A stretch of 64,000 nt of DNA from Larimichthys crocea (GCF_000972845.2 NC_040021.1:12056908-12120907); one strand, 5' to 3'; positions 37,466 to 50,100 are shown, numbered from the stretch's first letter. Translations and numbers: made by a program. The notes: generated from the letters alone by a model not told the origin.

Positions 37466-39199
37466 CATCAATGCTAGTGGTCTGACTTGCCTAACCTGCT
37501 CTAAATCTAAACCTTTATAGTAAACATCTTGGGACATCTGAACAAGGCTCTTGTGCAGAATGGATGTGACTCACAAGGCTATATATCACCAAGAGAAGCC
37601 CAGGAGAATTAAACGAGAAAGAGAAGAGACAATTTGGGAACCAGGGAGTACAAACAATAACAACAAGGCTGAATCATAAAGAAGTTATTTGTCTGTTTTG
37701 TTTGGGTGCAGGCCAGGCGGAAGTGTTTTGCGGTGGACTGAGGTGAATAGCTGGGTTACAGGATACAATGCACAATTGTGCACAAGCAAGCAATAAGTCA
37801 TGGATATTAACACTTCATAAATATATACACATGAATGTGTGCACATATGTACATTCAAATCTGTGTTTAGTTTGAGCGACTTTATCTCATAAAGATAATT
37901 CTTCAAGAAGAATCCTCATGAAGTCACGACCGGTTCGCCTAAAGGTCACCATCAGTGCAGAATGTGACCGCATCCATTCACTAAATTCATTCATGAGCCA
38001 CAGGAGCGGCTGCAAATTCTCTCATTGATAACACAAACATTCCCGGCCGCCTCCAAACTTTACTCCTTCTCCTCTTTTGTAGCCCGTCCAGAATTCCCTG
38101 AGGAGCATTTACTGACCAGATGTGCTCATTTTCCTCGGAGATGTTTTAATCCACATAGCTTAAATGTCAATAAACCGTAAACACTCAAAAAAAGGTTACA
38201 CATTGTTATCTGGAAATGGTGTTAACATAAGCCTGCTAAGTGTAATATTGGCAGACATCGAAGATTACAGAGACAAATTTGTGGACACAGAATTTGGCTA
38301 AAGTCAATGAGTGTTTTAACCCTTCTTTGACTTGCACATGATAACCTTTAAGAATTCATTCAGAACAAGTCACCCATGACATTAAATTATTACCTCGTTG
38401 TACCACTGTAGAGCATTTCTTACCTCAAATTATGTCAAAATTATGCATTTTTTATGCAAGACACAAACTTTACACCAACTTGTTTTTCAAGTTCATCTGG
38501 CAGCCAGAAATAATAATCATGTTCTTAATCTTTTTGGTAATAAAGGTTGTATTTTATCAGATAATAATCATATAATTTCCTCTTACCATTCAATTAAACT
38601 TTAAATAACTCACACAGACTTAATGACATGTCATTTGGATTGCTTCACCTTTCAAAGAAGGAACAAAGTCCTGCATTGATCATGTTTTATGCAGGAAGGC
38701 ATCCATGCATCTATAAATGCATCTCGGACCTAGTTTAAACTTATACATAAGATCTATCCCTCTTACTATTTGCAGATATCGATAGGCTAGCTTTTGCACT
38801 GTTTGGGGAAATGATGAAATGCTTCACGTTAGTTTTAAGTGTGATAACAAATAGACTCCAATCTCTATAGGTCCTACTGATATTTCTAATTTCTCAACAG
38901 AAATAGATGTATTACTCGACTTGACTTGTATAGCTTTATTTTTTCCCTCCACAAATTCTTAATTAATCTTTTTGATTATATATTTGTTCCCCCGTCTTCT
39001 GTGTTTAACGTTTTTTATTATAATTTTACTTTTACATAGATTTGTTGAACTGCTATTACTATTTTATCACATTTATTTGTGCTTGCCCATTTTTTCCCCT
39101 TACATTTTTCTGTCTTGTTGTGTAGAAAAATAATTGTCTGCTTAAATAACTAAAAAAATCTCAAATCTCTAACTTTTGTTTTTATCGTTGTATTTTGAA

Positions 39200-39600
39200 A
39201 ACTGTAACCGGAAGTTGCTGTTTTTTTGTTTTTGTTTTAGGCTCACTCCCTTAATAAGTCGCCTCGTTTTATTTTGAAAGCAGACACCGGAAGGCGGCTC
39301 GCTCGCTGGTCAGTAGTCTGCAGAGGAGAGGGCGTCTGATCACAACAACATTTTCTTTTTTTGTCTTTCTGTCTGGACTGTGTATGTGTCGGGCTCGCAG
39401 CACTGATCTAGCCGAGGAGGTAGCTAAAGAACCAAAACAAACATTTTCCATCAGCGACGTTCACACAGCTAGCCGTGCTAGTTAGCTTAGCTGACAACTT
39501 TTCATTCATTACCGCCTGAGCACTTTTTCTTTGTTGCTAGCTAACGGCTAGCTTTATTCACAACATTAAACTGGGCTAGCGGTGAGGGGTTGTTACCGTA
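39200..39600 (+). promoter_or_regulatory. tbpl1: tbpl1 promoter and probable noncoding exon 1
   Basis: Two ETS-type motifs, CCGGAAGT (39,208-39,215) and ACCGGAAG (39,286-39,293), lie in a locally GC- and CpG-richer stretch without a TATA box. That is typical of housekeeping promoters. The first coding exon has its own acceptor (polypyrimidine tract, then CCTCCCAG ending at 40,168), so an upstream noncoding exon is required. Possible donors are GAG/GTAGCT near 39,419 and GCG/GTGAGG near 39,581. Which one is used is not decidable here. Confidence 0.55.
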
Positions 39601-40284
39601 TATGTATTATTTCATTTCATTCACAATAATAGTTCACGTAATTAGCCTGGTTTAGTTGTTTTTTTTGGTTGAATAGTTGACAGCCGGCTTTGGAGAGATT
39701 AGCTAGCATCATTTCCCCCCCACAAACAAGCTTATCAGGTGCGTTACTATGCAGAGCGACACCAGGATGTAACGCAAACAAAGCTACCATTTTATAGACG
39801 AAGCTACGACAGCTTAACCCGCGTCCAGCCTCTCTGTAATATCACAGCTTGTCCAATTTGGTAGCAACGTAGCAGCTAACGCGTCATCAGCCTGTATCAT
39901 TGACCTGGTTGAGCTAATGCTAATATAATAACGTGTTTAAATGAGTCGCTCCTCTGGTGTCTGTGGTTCATGTTTTGGGTTTTAAATCTCAAACACGAGC
40001 TGGTGCTGCAGTTAAGGTGACAATTTAAACCTCCCTTTCCTGTGTGTTTCTTTTTTATACATGTGTAAGAACAGTATTTCTACACAGGGACTAGATATAG
40101 AGACATTCACTGTCTTATATGATAAAGAAAGATGGCACATAACTCTCATCTCCCCTTTTTCCTCCCAGCTTGTCCTGTCTCCTGGTCCGTCCGTGAGCTC
40201 GGTGGTGATGGTGGCCTTGGCGATGATACATGTGTGAGGAGAAAGCCCCCCGTGGTCCTCTTGCTGCACCACACACACTTCCAC

Positions 40285-43200
40285 ATGGATTCCAGCAATG
40301 ACGACGCACTTGATATTATCATCACCAACGTGGTGGCAACTTTCAGGACCAGGTGCCACCTCAACCTGCGCACCATCGCCTTAGAGGGGATCAATGTCAT
40401 TTATAAGCCAGAACTAGGGGTAAGGAAGTCAGTCAAAGTGTTTTACTTCATTCTGAAAAGGTTTACGATATGGACCACTCGATTAATGACCTTTTTTTTC
40501 TTCCTCTATAGAAAGTCCTAATGAAGCTTCGTAAGCCCAAGATAACAGCTTCCATCTGGTCATCAGGGAAAATCATCTGCACTGGAGCGACAAGGTAGAA
40601 ACGCCGTACATGAATCAACAACAAATGGCTGCCAAAGGGTCACTAATTTTCTCTGAGGAGAGAAATGTCGGCTTTCTTTCTTGCCTCTTTTTTTGTTTGA
40701 GCCAGGTCCTCCACCAGGCGCCAATAATTCAGAGACATTTTTATCTGTCTCATGTCAAAGTTACAAAACTGACATTGGAGTAATTCATTATCATTTCTTT
40801 TTTTTTTTAAGATTATCTTTTTGGCCTTTTTATGCCTTTATTGATAGTACAGGTGAAGATAGACAGGAAACAGGGGGCAGAGAGAGGGGGAGTGACACGC
40901 AGTAAGTGGCCGTCTGATGCAGGATTCGAACTGAGGCCAGCTGCAGCAAGGACTATAGCCTCCACACACGGGGCGGCCGCTTAAGCCACTACGCTACCGA
41001 CCGCCCCAGTTCATTATCATTTCTGTGCAAATCATGCTTTTTCCAATACAGTGAACCCACAGATACTCTTAAGGTTGCCAGTTGCTGTTTGTGTGCCCCG
41101 TGCCAAACTATATACAGTATAAACACCACTGTTACCATGTCGCTCACTCGTGTGCTCCTTTTTTTTTGTTGTTCAGTGAGGACGAGGCGAAGCTGGGCGC
41201 TCGCAGGTTGGCGCGCTGTCTGCAGAAACTGGGCTTCAAGGTGAGAATAATCACGTGGCTGTTACTTAACGGCATTATGACAGAAACATTAATATCACGA
41301 TAACTAGATAACCTTTCCATCCAGAGATTACATCATCATCATTTCAGATTGATAGTTTATGTTCAAGTGTAGCATGGAAATACAGAGTCTATTTATAATG
41401 GATCATTTACAGTTTATATTCACAAGTATTTCACAAACAATCTTGTGGGGAAATCTGAAAGAGTAATTGCGTTGTATTTAGGCAACAGAGATTGTAATAA
41501 TCTATAAATATTGGCTCAGTTAAGAGACCAATAAGCCAGCATGTCGCCTGTTGTGTCAGTAGATTTTAAGAGGCTAAACAAGACTTTACAATCCTCGTCT
41601 TACGGTCATAGTCTTGCCTAATATGCCTTCAGGTTAGCATAACAAGGGGCCCGTGTTTTCTTTGTGCACAAATTGATTCTAATTATTCAGTTCTTTAATT
41701 AGAAAAAACTGTTGTGCTTCATAAGATTGTGTAAATGTGTTTTCAAGGTTGTGTTTCATGACAAACAATCAAACAATACAGTGGACATGCAACCAAGTCA
41801 TCCTGCAGGCTGAACCTCTTATAGAATAGATCTGTAATCTAAATACTCTGCCTAATGTTTGTATTCACTTAGATTGAAGCTTTATCAAGCTAAGCACCCA
41901 TTGCTGCTATATCTACAATAACTGAGGCTAACCTACAGGCTTACTTTCCAACACTAAGGCTGTAAGACTAAGATGGAAGAGTTTTAAATGTAAAAGTATA
42001 AATACATTCATATGTGTGTTGTCTGTTCAGGTGAGGTTTTCAGCCTTCAAAGTTGTGAATGTGCTGGCGGTGTGCTCCATGCCGTTTGCAGTCCACCTCA
42101 TAGACTTCACTAAGAACAACCGACCCATTGCCAGGTAATAAAGCACATCGTCACACTCATTAACAGCATCGCTGTCATTCGAAATACTTCCTGCTCTAGT
42201 TGTCACCTTTGTTTTAAGATGCTCATTTTTGATGCTCACTGGATTTGAGTTGTAAATGTTGTGTGTTATTGCATCATAATTACCTATAATTTTATTTATA
42301 CACATTTCTACACATTCTGAATTAAACAGTGGTTTTACTTAAAAGATTTGCAAGGACAGGATGACCTCTAGTGGTGGGAGCACTAATCAGCTCTTTAGTA
42401 TTCATTTGGCATACTGTAAAGCAAGCAGACAGAAAGTGCTGGTGTAGTTAGCCTTTCATTTTCTTAGTTATATGACAACATATGGTGCAGTGGCTGTATA
42501 TGGACTTGATTTTAGATATACACCAGGGTGCAAAAGTCTGAGACCACATTAAAAATCTGGAAATAATGGGAAAGTTTGAGGATTTAGATAGTAAGTTAAA
42601 GTGTCAGAAGTCAAATTAATATTCTAAGCAAAGAGGCTTTCTCAGCGTCAAATCATGGCTGGACTAAAGGTTTCTAAAGGGGGTAGTGCATGGAACTGTA
42701 CAATCTTTGCAGAAACCGGATCAGTCGTATCCAAAGCGCAATCAGGCGAACCAAAAGTGACCATCAGAAGATCAATATATCAAGCCTAGTTCCCTGAGAG
42801 GTCGAAAAACAACTTTATCACACATACAGATTTGTCTAAATAAAGAAAACAAGACTTACAATCAGCAAAAGTAATGTGAAAGTAAGGTCTTTGAAGACAA
42901 GTAGCAGTTTCTAAACCACTTCTAAGGAGGGAAAATGAGGCGAAATGTTGGGAGGGGACTAAAGAAATACAAGAATTTCACAGTGACTCAGATGACTGGA
43001 AAAAAGTTTTCTTGATGAATCCAAATAGGAGAGAGAATGATGAAACATGGTGGTAGGATTACTCAAGTCAACGTGATGTTTTGCCTACTCTGGCTTTGGA
43101 CACCTTCAACGAACAAGACATGCTACATCCTCTAGCTTTCACCTCTGTGGAGCAGCATAATGACCCCAAACAGGGCCGGCTGCTGGCATAAGCAGACGTG

Positions 43201-44485
43201 ATTGCTTAGGCCAGACACATTAACTTGGACTGATGTTCCTCGCTCCTCACTTTTTCAGTGTTACGTTGACTGACTCGCTCAGGCACTGCCAACTCTTTCA
43301 CTGTCAACGCTTGGCTTACATTTGGCTGTAAACATGTCAGAAGTTGTTGAAGTGCCTACGTAATCTTTTAACAACTTAGTCTTGTTAAATAACAAATAGT
43401 ATCTTTGCTTTGTTTTGTTTCTCCTTATGGTTCTTTTTGTTTGTAGCTACTCGCCAGCCCTAAAATACAACAAGAGATCTGATGTTGAATGATTTGTCCA
43501 TTTCTGTTGTGTGCACTAGTTTTTTGGGGCCACAAACGAAAGCTTGCTTAGGACCACTAAATGTATAGGCCCAAACACACACCTCAAGGCTTTGCAAGAA
43601 CCACTTGAAGAAACCAAAGAAGTACAAGAAGTCCTGAATGTCATGGACTTTCCTCCACACTCGACTGACCTTAACCCCTCTGAATATTTATGTACATCTT
43701 TGAAAACATTGTCAGATCATGCTGGGATAACATGGGTCATCAGGTTTTAGACAAACTTCAGCTCTAGCTAAGATATTCTAAAATTCAGGTTTTCAAAGAT
43801 CCAAACCTTTCGCTCATATTATTAAGTTAGCATTACATTCGAAACAAATGCAGTATAGAAGTATCTTGACTTGTGGTCTCAGACTTTTGGACCCCCTGTA
43901 TGTCCTGAGAGCCTGTAAGTTTGCAGTAGTTAACCATGCGTTTGTGCCTGTTTGTCAGTTATGAACCAGAGCTCCATCCTGCTGCCATGTACAGGATCAA
44001 ACATCTCAAGGCCACTGTACAGGTGTTCTCTACTGGCAGCGTCACAGTTACAGGTAACCTCACACTTACATGTTTACACACACACACACACACACACTGT
44101 AACCTCTCCCTTTACATACCGCAGGAGGGCACGCTAGCTTAAGGGATTGAGGTCACATTGTAATGCACTAGTTCTGTTCGAAACCGAAAAGCGGTTTGTG
44201 AGTAACCCAAATCCTCAAGGAATTTCACTGAGTGAAATAGTCACAGCCTCTTTGTATGTCATTAGGCTGAACTTAAACAAAGAATAATAACGTAACGATG
44301 GCATCTGCGACTCTGTGTGTCAGTATGTGGGGTTTATTGTTCCTTTATTGTACTCAAACTTGTTCTTACGCTCTCACTCCCTGCTATCCCACCATTCAGG
44401 ACCAAACGTGCAGAATGTGGCCACAGCTGTTGAGCAGATCTACCCACTTCTGTTCGAGTGTCGGAAACCCCTCTGCAAAAGTTAA
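40285..44485 (+). CDS. tbpl1: TATA-box-binding protein-like 1 (TRF2/TLF)
   Basis: Six coding exons: 40285-40419, 40512-40594, 41177-41240, 42031-42134, 43959-44053, 44400-44485. All introns are GT-AG and in phase, giving 188 residues. The family uses two TBP core repeats in a saddle fold and recruits TFIIA and TFIIB at TATA-less promoters instead of binding TATA boxes. Repeat 1 contains IIITNVVATF, LNLRTIALEG, MKLRKPKITASIW and SSGKIICTGA. Repeat 2 contains FKVVNVLAVCSMPF, YEPELHPAAMYRI, STGSVTVTGPN and AVEQIYPLLFE. The length matches vertebrate TBPL1 (about 186), with no long N-terminal extension as in TBP. The start follows 116 bases of exon-2 leader that hold a short upstream ORF at 40,208-40,237. 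Intron 2 carries a SINE and intron 4 a Tc1-like relic. It is convergent with slc2a12. Confidence 0.96.
40799..41009 (-). mobile_element. tRNA-derived SINE in tbpl1 intron 2
   Basis: The insertion is bounded by an exact 15-base target-site duplication, 'ttcattatcatttct', at 40,784-40,798 and 41,010-41,024. On the minus strand it begins GGGGCGGT, with box A eroded and a box-B-like GTTCGAATCC. It ends in a T-rich run on the plus strand, i.e. an A-rich 3' tail. The same element occurs at 50,030-50,233. The perfect duplication suggests fairly recent insertion. Confidence 0.85.
42521..43898 (+). mobile_element. Tc1-like transposon relic in tbpl1 intron 4
   Basis: Terminal inverted repeats pair over about 25 bases: left CACCAGGGTGCAAAAGTCTG AGACCACA and right (reverse complement) CAGGGGGTCCAAAAGTCTG AGACCACA, each flanked by TA, the Tc1/mariner target. 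The interior keeps traces of a Tc1 transposase on the plus strand: a helix-turn-helix start near 42,655-42,780, and near 43,650-43,690 the catalytic-region phrase HSTDLNPSEY (usual form QSPDLNPIE). Stops and frameshifts break the gene, and a second element is inserted at 43,172-43,569. The element is inactive. Confidence 0.85.
43172..43569. mobile_element. Nested hAT-like insertion inside the Tc1 relic
   Basis: About 400 bp interrupt the Tc1 transposase at the codons for its AspProLys region. The 7-base sequence 'cccaaac' occurs on both sides (43,165-43,171 and 43,570-43,576), as a target duplication would. The left end reads CAGGGCCGGC, a start common to many hAT elements, and the right end has an eroded complement (TAGGCCC). 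It has no coding capacity, so it would be a non-autonomous copy. The class call rests on the terminus and the size of the duplication. Confidence 0.6.
44079..44098. repeat. Short (AC)n tract in tbpl1 intron 5
   Basis: About ten AC units starting 25 bases after the exon 5 donor site. Confidence 0.9.
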
Positions 44486-46029
44486 AAGACTGAAGAAACG
44501 AAGGGATCGAGAAGTTGCATCTAATTTGTTCGTTACAAGTGATGAAGCACCTTATCCTCGGATTTATTTGCTCGATTTTTATCGTTCCACGGCAACGGCC
44601 GCAAACTTCTAACGCGTCCAAAGGACTGGATGTCATCTGGATTTTTAATAACCCCCTACTCGGAGTCCTAAAACTTCCCTCTCACAAAATGTCATTGTTG
44701 TGGATTGTGTGGCTCTTGTGATTTTAACAGCCTAAACTTGCAAGTAACTTCACCAGAAACTGCTCATCCAGACACTGAAAGGGAGGGGTGGAAGTTGTTC
44801 GCTTTTTATTTGCTCTGAGCGTTTTTGCATGGACACAGAAAGTGAAAGAGTTCTCAACCATTTAACCATTTTAATGCTTAACAGTTGGTGACCGTCGCAA
44901 AGAATCAATATGTTAACACTGAGAACCCTCACCTTTTTAAATCTAGAGACAACAAGACGTCCCATTTGCCACTTCCTCTGGAAGAATCTCCGTCCATGGC
45001 TCGTTTGTACACGTTAACACAAACACAAGGCATCAGCAATAGTTAACGCCCAAAGAGAAAACACAGCAGTCGAACCATTGAGGCTGTGTCTGGACTGTTA
45101 CACACGTTCACAAAATCAGAGCAGGTCCTTTATGCAGATACATGTTCATACATTATGCATTAATCTCATTCATGATTTTCATTGTTGCTTTCTCACTTTT
45201 CTCTCAGTTCTCTATAAATTTGTTCTTGTTTCTCAGCTGTGGCACTGGATCAGAATTTAATTTCTTGTCATTTCCTAATAATAGTTTCAAACAACCAAGT
45301 TTTCCTTGTGTTTGAAATGTTTTATGGTTTTTTTTCTAGTCTGGGACAATGTACAGAACGAAACTGATGTCGTAAATGTTTTGGAATGTAATGAAAAACT
45401 TTTGAAAGGTTCAGGTATTTTTTTTTTTTTTCTTCAGGTGTTGTTGAGCTATAGACCCCCCTCATTCACTTTCATTTGACACTACTGGTTAGTCCCAGAT
45501 ATTCAAAATGAGCTGTTTAGCAGGCGGATGACTTTAAAACACTGTTAAAACTGCACTGTAAATGCACGGGACAAACAGAAACAGATGGGTTGTAAATGTT
45601 CAAGTGAAGAACTCATAATTGCAAAAGCAAGCCACTCAAAAGTTGTGTGGCAGTGCACTTCTCGTCGTCACCGGCCATGACGTTTGGCGATATCATGCGT
45701 GTGAGTTTTCGAAGCGACGTTAGACCATGAACAGTGTTCATTCATTCAAAGAGGCCACGCTTGCAGCATTAACCAGTACCTGAATTGTCTGAAAAAAAAA
45801 AACTTGGTAGAATATCATTCAGTTTAACAACAAAAAACAACAGTGAGTGTTTTTATCAGGAACTCAGTGAAGGGTAATCTATATCTATGTATATAATAAA
45901 GTCCTCTGATGGAAAAGATGTTGACAAAAAGTTTGACATGTTGTCTTAAAGTATGTAGGATGGACTTTTTGAACCAGTGTCAACTGAAGATTTGTGACGC
46001 TTGTTCGGAATTTTTGTATTTTGTATAAA

Positions 46030-46035
46030 AATAAA
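46030..46035 (+). terminator. tbpl1: tbpl1 polyadenylation signal
   Basis: AATAAA lies 1,545 bases after the tbpl1 stop codon in the context 'gtataaaaataaaggtcaatg', making a 3'UTR of about 1.56 kb. No protein-coding frame is supported between the stop and this signal. Confidence 0.65.
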
Positions 46036-46409
46036 GGTCAATGCTAAAAGAGGCCACCACACGATTATCATGTTTTTACTCTCATTTCACTTTGTTGCAC
46101 GTCCTGATGAAGCACATTACAATATAAAAATGGTTCTCTGAAGATCTTCAGTGTCACAGACTTTACAAATACATGCACAGGATGTGTATCAAAGATTTAA
46201 AAATGTGCAACTTTTAATTGTGAACAGGTCCACATGAGTCATTCTTTCAACATTCAACGTGGTAATCAACTCAATATAATTTTAGCATCACAGACACAAG
46301 TTTAAAAAACAAAAAAAACAAACACTGTTTCATCACATCTCACACACTACAGCAGTACTATTTGTCATATTACCTACCCGATATTACCTCTAGACCTGAT
46401 GAGTTCAAT

Positions 46410-46415
46410 TTTATT
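46410..46415 (-). terminator. slc2a12: Candidate slc2a12 polyadenylation signal
   Basis: AATAAA on the minus strand, 784 bases downstream of the slc2a12 stop codon. With the tbpl1 signal about 375 bp away on the opposite strand, the two transcripts would end close together without overlapping. Confidence 0.4.
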
Positions 46416-47198
46416 ATCATATGAGCGTGAGCTGAGACTGTTGATATATTATTTTCTTGTTCCCATAAAATGTGAAGGAGAAGACACCAAGCTCTTCCTA
46501 AAACTACTGTGATGCCACACATTACACATTTCTGTGTATCGACACTGGTATGACTGGTTTGAGTGTTATTACATTACATATGACCATAAGCAGCATATAA
46601 ATAAAGTTTTAGGAATTCGCACACCAGCAAAAAACCAATGCGGGTTACAAAATCAGATTTTTTTTTTTTAGTACATCTTTGATTTCTCCATGATTATCCA
46701 AAAGAGACAATCTTTTGTAAATGTTCAGGCAAAATAATAAAAAAAAAAATAAAGAACTAGCAGTACAGTTTCAGCACTTTTCATCAGTTATACTGGCTGG
46801 TGGCGAGTCCATTTAGTCCTGGAGTGAAGGGAAATGTCCCTTTTTGCATTATTGGAGCTGTTTTTGTAAATAGGGAAGAGGTAAACAAAAAAGGAATTAA
46901 ATAAATATTATATATATCTAATATAATCACATACTCACTCCTCATTGTTGACCATTCTTTACTGCCCTTTAACAAGCAAGAGAGAACCCTGAGCTATCTT
47001 CCTTTGAGAACATTCACAAATCCATTTACATACAGCATGGAGCTAAAAGGAATTATATGACACAGACGTTATTATAGTATAGTAACCAGCTGGAACCACA
47101 AAGATGTGGGTGAGATGTACGAGTTGTGCCCCCAAATTCTTAACAGTGCTCTTGACCTTCCGTCAGCTGAGGTGTACAGTTGTGGCCTGTTAAAGAAG

Positions 47199-50100
47199 TC
47201 AGGCGTTTACTGGGATCTCTGTGGATGTGCTGCTGCTGTTGATCAGGCTCTCCTGAGGCTGGACCTGCCTACAGAGCCTCACCTCAAAATGCTTCCTGAT
47301 AAAGCGGCAAAAAAAAGGAGAGGCAAAAGATAAAGAAACGCATTTCACAACATTTTTACTGTAATGCCTTTTACACAAGATCAACCTGATTACGGTAACG
47401 TTACGTGTAAGCTGCCACTCACTTCTTAGCCAGTTCTTTTGATATCTCCTCCAGTGTGCGACCTTTGGTCTCAGGGATACAGAGGATGACAAACACCAGT
47501 AGAACAAAGCTCATGGCAGAGTAGAGGAACATCACATTGGGGACGCCAATCTTTTCTAGAAAAACACCAGGAAAAGAACACATGCGTATTACGTCTGTAA
47601 GTGACTTGCTCTGCCATAGCTGCTGTGATGAAGTTTGGACGTGGCACAAAAGGATGAGCGGCAAACTACGTGAATCATGACGGCAACTTGAATATTCTGC
47701 TAAAAACAAATGGAACATACCAAAGATTACAAATTTGAATTTGAGTTTTGAGTGTAGACCTCCTGGTAATCTGACAAACAGTATAAACAAGGAGACACAC
47801 CTCTTTTTCAGGACCTAAACAAGTGAAACGTGTTTAGCGTGAAATGTTGTTTACCTGTCTTTCTTGTTTGAGAAACAGCGCCTGTAAATTTCCCTAAACA
47901 ACATTCAAATGGAAGTTGCAATTAATAAATCGTAACCAACAACACACACACCTGTAATTGTGAGGAAGGTCATGGAGATGAGCAGGTTGGTGGCCCAGTT
48001 TACAGCCGACACTACAGACACAGCCCTGCCTCTGACTCCCATTGGAAAGATCTCACTGAGAACCACATACACCACTGGAAAGGAAGCATAGTCACATATA
48101 CGTGAGGGGCCATGGTTAGTAAGGACTAATGCAAATAATATGATGCATAATAGCTTTGTATGGTTTTGATATTTGAGCATTTTGTCTGTGGTTTTGAAGT
48201 TTTAAAGTCAGGGTCCACATGGCTTTATCTGGGAAACTGAAACATTTCAATCTATACGTTACCTTTACACCCAGTTATTGTATGATAACCAGTGTTGTAC
48301 TTTGTACTTTAAAGTAGATACAAGCTGCAGCTATTAGGAGCAAATAAACCAACAAATTACTTACTATTACTACTACCTGGTGCACTCTAGCAAAACAAGA
48401 TATGTCCTGAGGGGTAAATCCATTTTAGGTTCGGCAGTTTATGGTTTTTAATTTGTGTGCGTGTGTGTGTGTGTGAAGGGAGTGGGTGATAAAAACTGGA
48501 TAAATGGATGCTTACTTGGTCCAAGGCTAATGGAGAAGGCCGCCACATACACCAGCAAGCTGATCAGTGATGCCATCTTCAGCGAGGAAGACACTTCTAA
48601 GTAAGTCTTTCCTCTTTCCTCATCCTCTCCGTTAGTCCCCTGTGCCTCCTCGCTTTTCCACTGGCCAGGGAGGTGAGTGGAAAAAATGTCACTGTCGTCA
48701 AAGTCTATAGCGGTTCTGTTTAAATCCCACGCCGTATGCGTGTGGTTTAATATAGTCTGACTTTTACACAGGCTCGTGAGATGAGTGTGGCTTTGCAGTG
48801 TCAAAGTACCGAGTGCAACTAACGACAATCCCATTGCGACAGCACCCACGCACAAAAAGCTCTTGGGTCCCACGCGGTCGACCAGCAACACTGCTGGGAT
48901 GGTGCCGACTACTTTGACCACTCCAAACCCTGTGGAGGCCAAGGTTGCCGCGGCGTCACTGTTGAAGCCAACACTGCGAAGAAGTGGTGAAGCATAGGAG
49001 AGGATGTTGGGCTGACCAGTAGCCTGCTGAAGGAAGACTAAAGCCACGCCTGTTAGCAGCCGTGAACGCAAGTTGGCCTTGGTGCTGAACAACTCCCAGA
49101 AACTGTGCTCTGATTCTTCTTTGAGTCCTGCCTGGATGTCTCTGAGCTCCTGCTCCACATGCTCCTGAGCGCCACCTCTCATTCTGGCCAGCACTTTCCT
49201 GGCCTGCTCCACCTGTCTTTGTGCAACCAGGAAGCGTGGACTGGGCGGGAGGAACACAAGTACACCAATCTGCACCAGTGCTGGGGGGATTACTAGTCCA
49301 AATGTATAAGCCCAGCCATGCGGCAGAGTAGCAAAGGCGTAACTACAGCTGAATCCCAGCATTACCCCAACAACCAACATCAGCTCGTACAGCGTCACCA
49401 GCAGACCCCTCCTCTCCCTCGGCGAGATCTCCGCAATGTAAAGACACGCTCCTGTCCCTGACAGCGCCGTCCCCATGCCAACTATCACCCGGCCCAGCGT
49501 GAGTGCAATAAGTGAGGTGACGGCGATGAGCACGATGCTCCCTCCGACCACCAGGCCGGCGCTCAGGAGCAAAGAGCAGCGACGGCCATAGCGATCCAGA
49601 ATAGGACCTCCGGCAAGACACATGAGGAGAGCGCCGAACAGGTGGGAGCTGACCAGCAGTTCCTGTTCCCGGCAGGAGAGGGAGAGGAGGCCACGCAGCT
49701 GCAGCAGGACTCCAGAGGTCAGGCCCATTTCATAGCCCAGCATCAGGCCACTCAGAGAGGCTGCTACAGCTGCCACCACCACCAGCCAGCTGCAGCCTGG
49801 AGAGAGAGACAGTAAACATACAATAAGATCGCAGATACCCAATAAAAGGCCAGGTCCTGATGTCCATTCTTGGGGACTCACAGATTCTTTTACACTTTTC
49901 CATGACAGCAGGTTGAAACTGATCTGTTAAACCTAAAAGTTAAAATGACACTAAATTTGCATACTCATAAGCATACGCATTGTGTTCCTCTTTGCAGCTT
50001 GGTGGGGTGGTCAATAGTATTTCCTTTTTCTTAAAGATTTTTTTGGCATTTTCAAGCTTTATTTTTTATAGAGACAGCTGAAGAGTGACAGGAATGCGGG

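Larger units (their letters stand above)
19701..39199. other. Gene-free tcf21-tbpl1 interval
   Basis: About 19.5 kb carries no exon I can support. Open frames here are short and match no family I know. Contents are AT-rich unique sequence, at least ten CA/GT arrays, a tetranucleotide array at 32,276-32,363, and old interspersed repeat fragments near 22,285-22,402, 23,945-24,320 and possibly 32,830-33,320. Because it lies upstream of the developmental gene tcf21, distal enhancers are likely, but they need cross-species alignment to locate. Confidence 0.6.

Noticed and set aside
43544..43750. A separate gene inside tbpl1 intron 4
   Set aside because: The phrase DLNPSEY and flanking termini show it is a remnant of a Tc1 transposase.
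48448..48515. His-Thr-rich tail after slc2a12 exon 2
   Set aside because: Read-through of the GTAAGC donor into intron 3 with a CA repeat.
49797..49881. Upstream extension of slc2a12 exon 2 (MSPQEW...)
   Set aside because: A clear acceptor (TCTCTCTCCAG) ends at 49,797, and exon 1 at 52,537-52,615 supplies the proper N-terminus in phase. The extension is intron.
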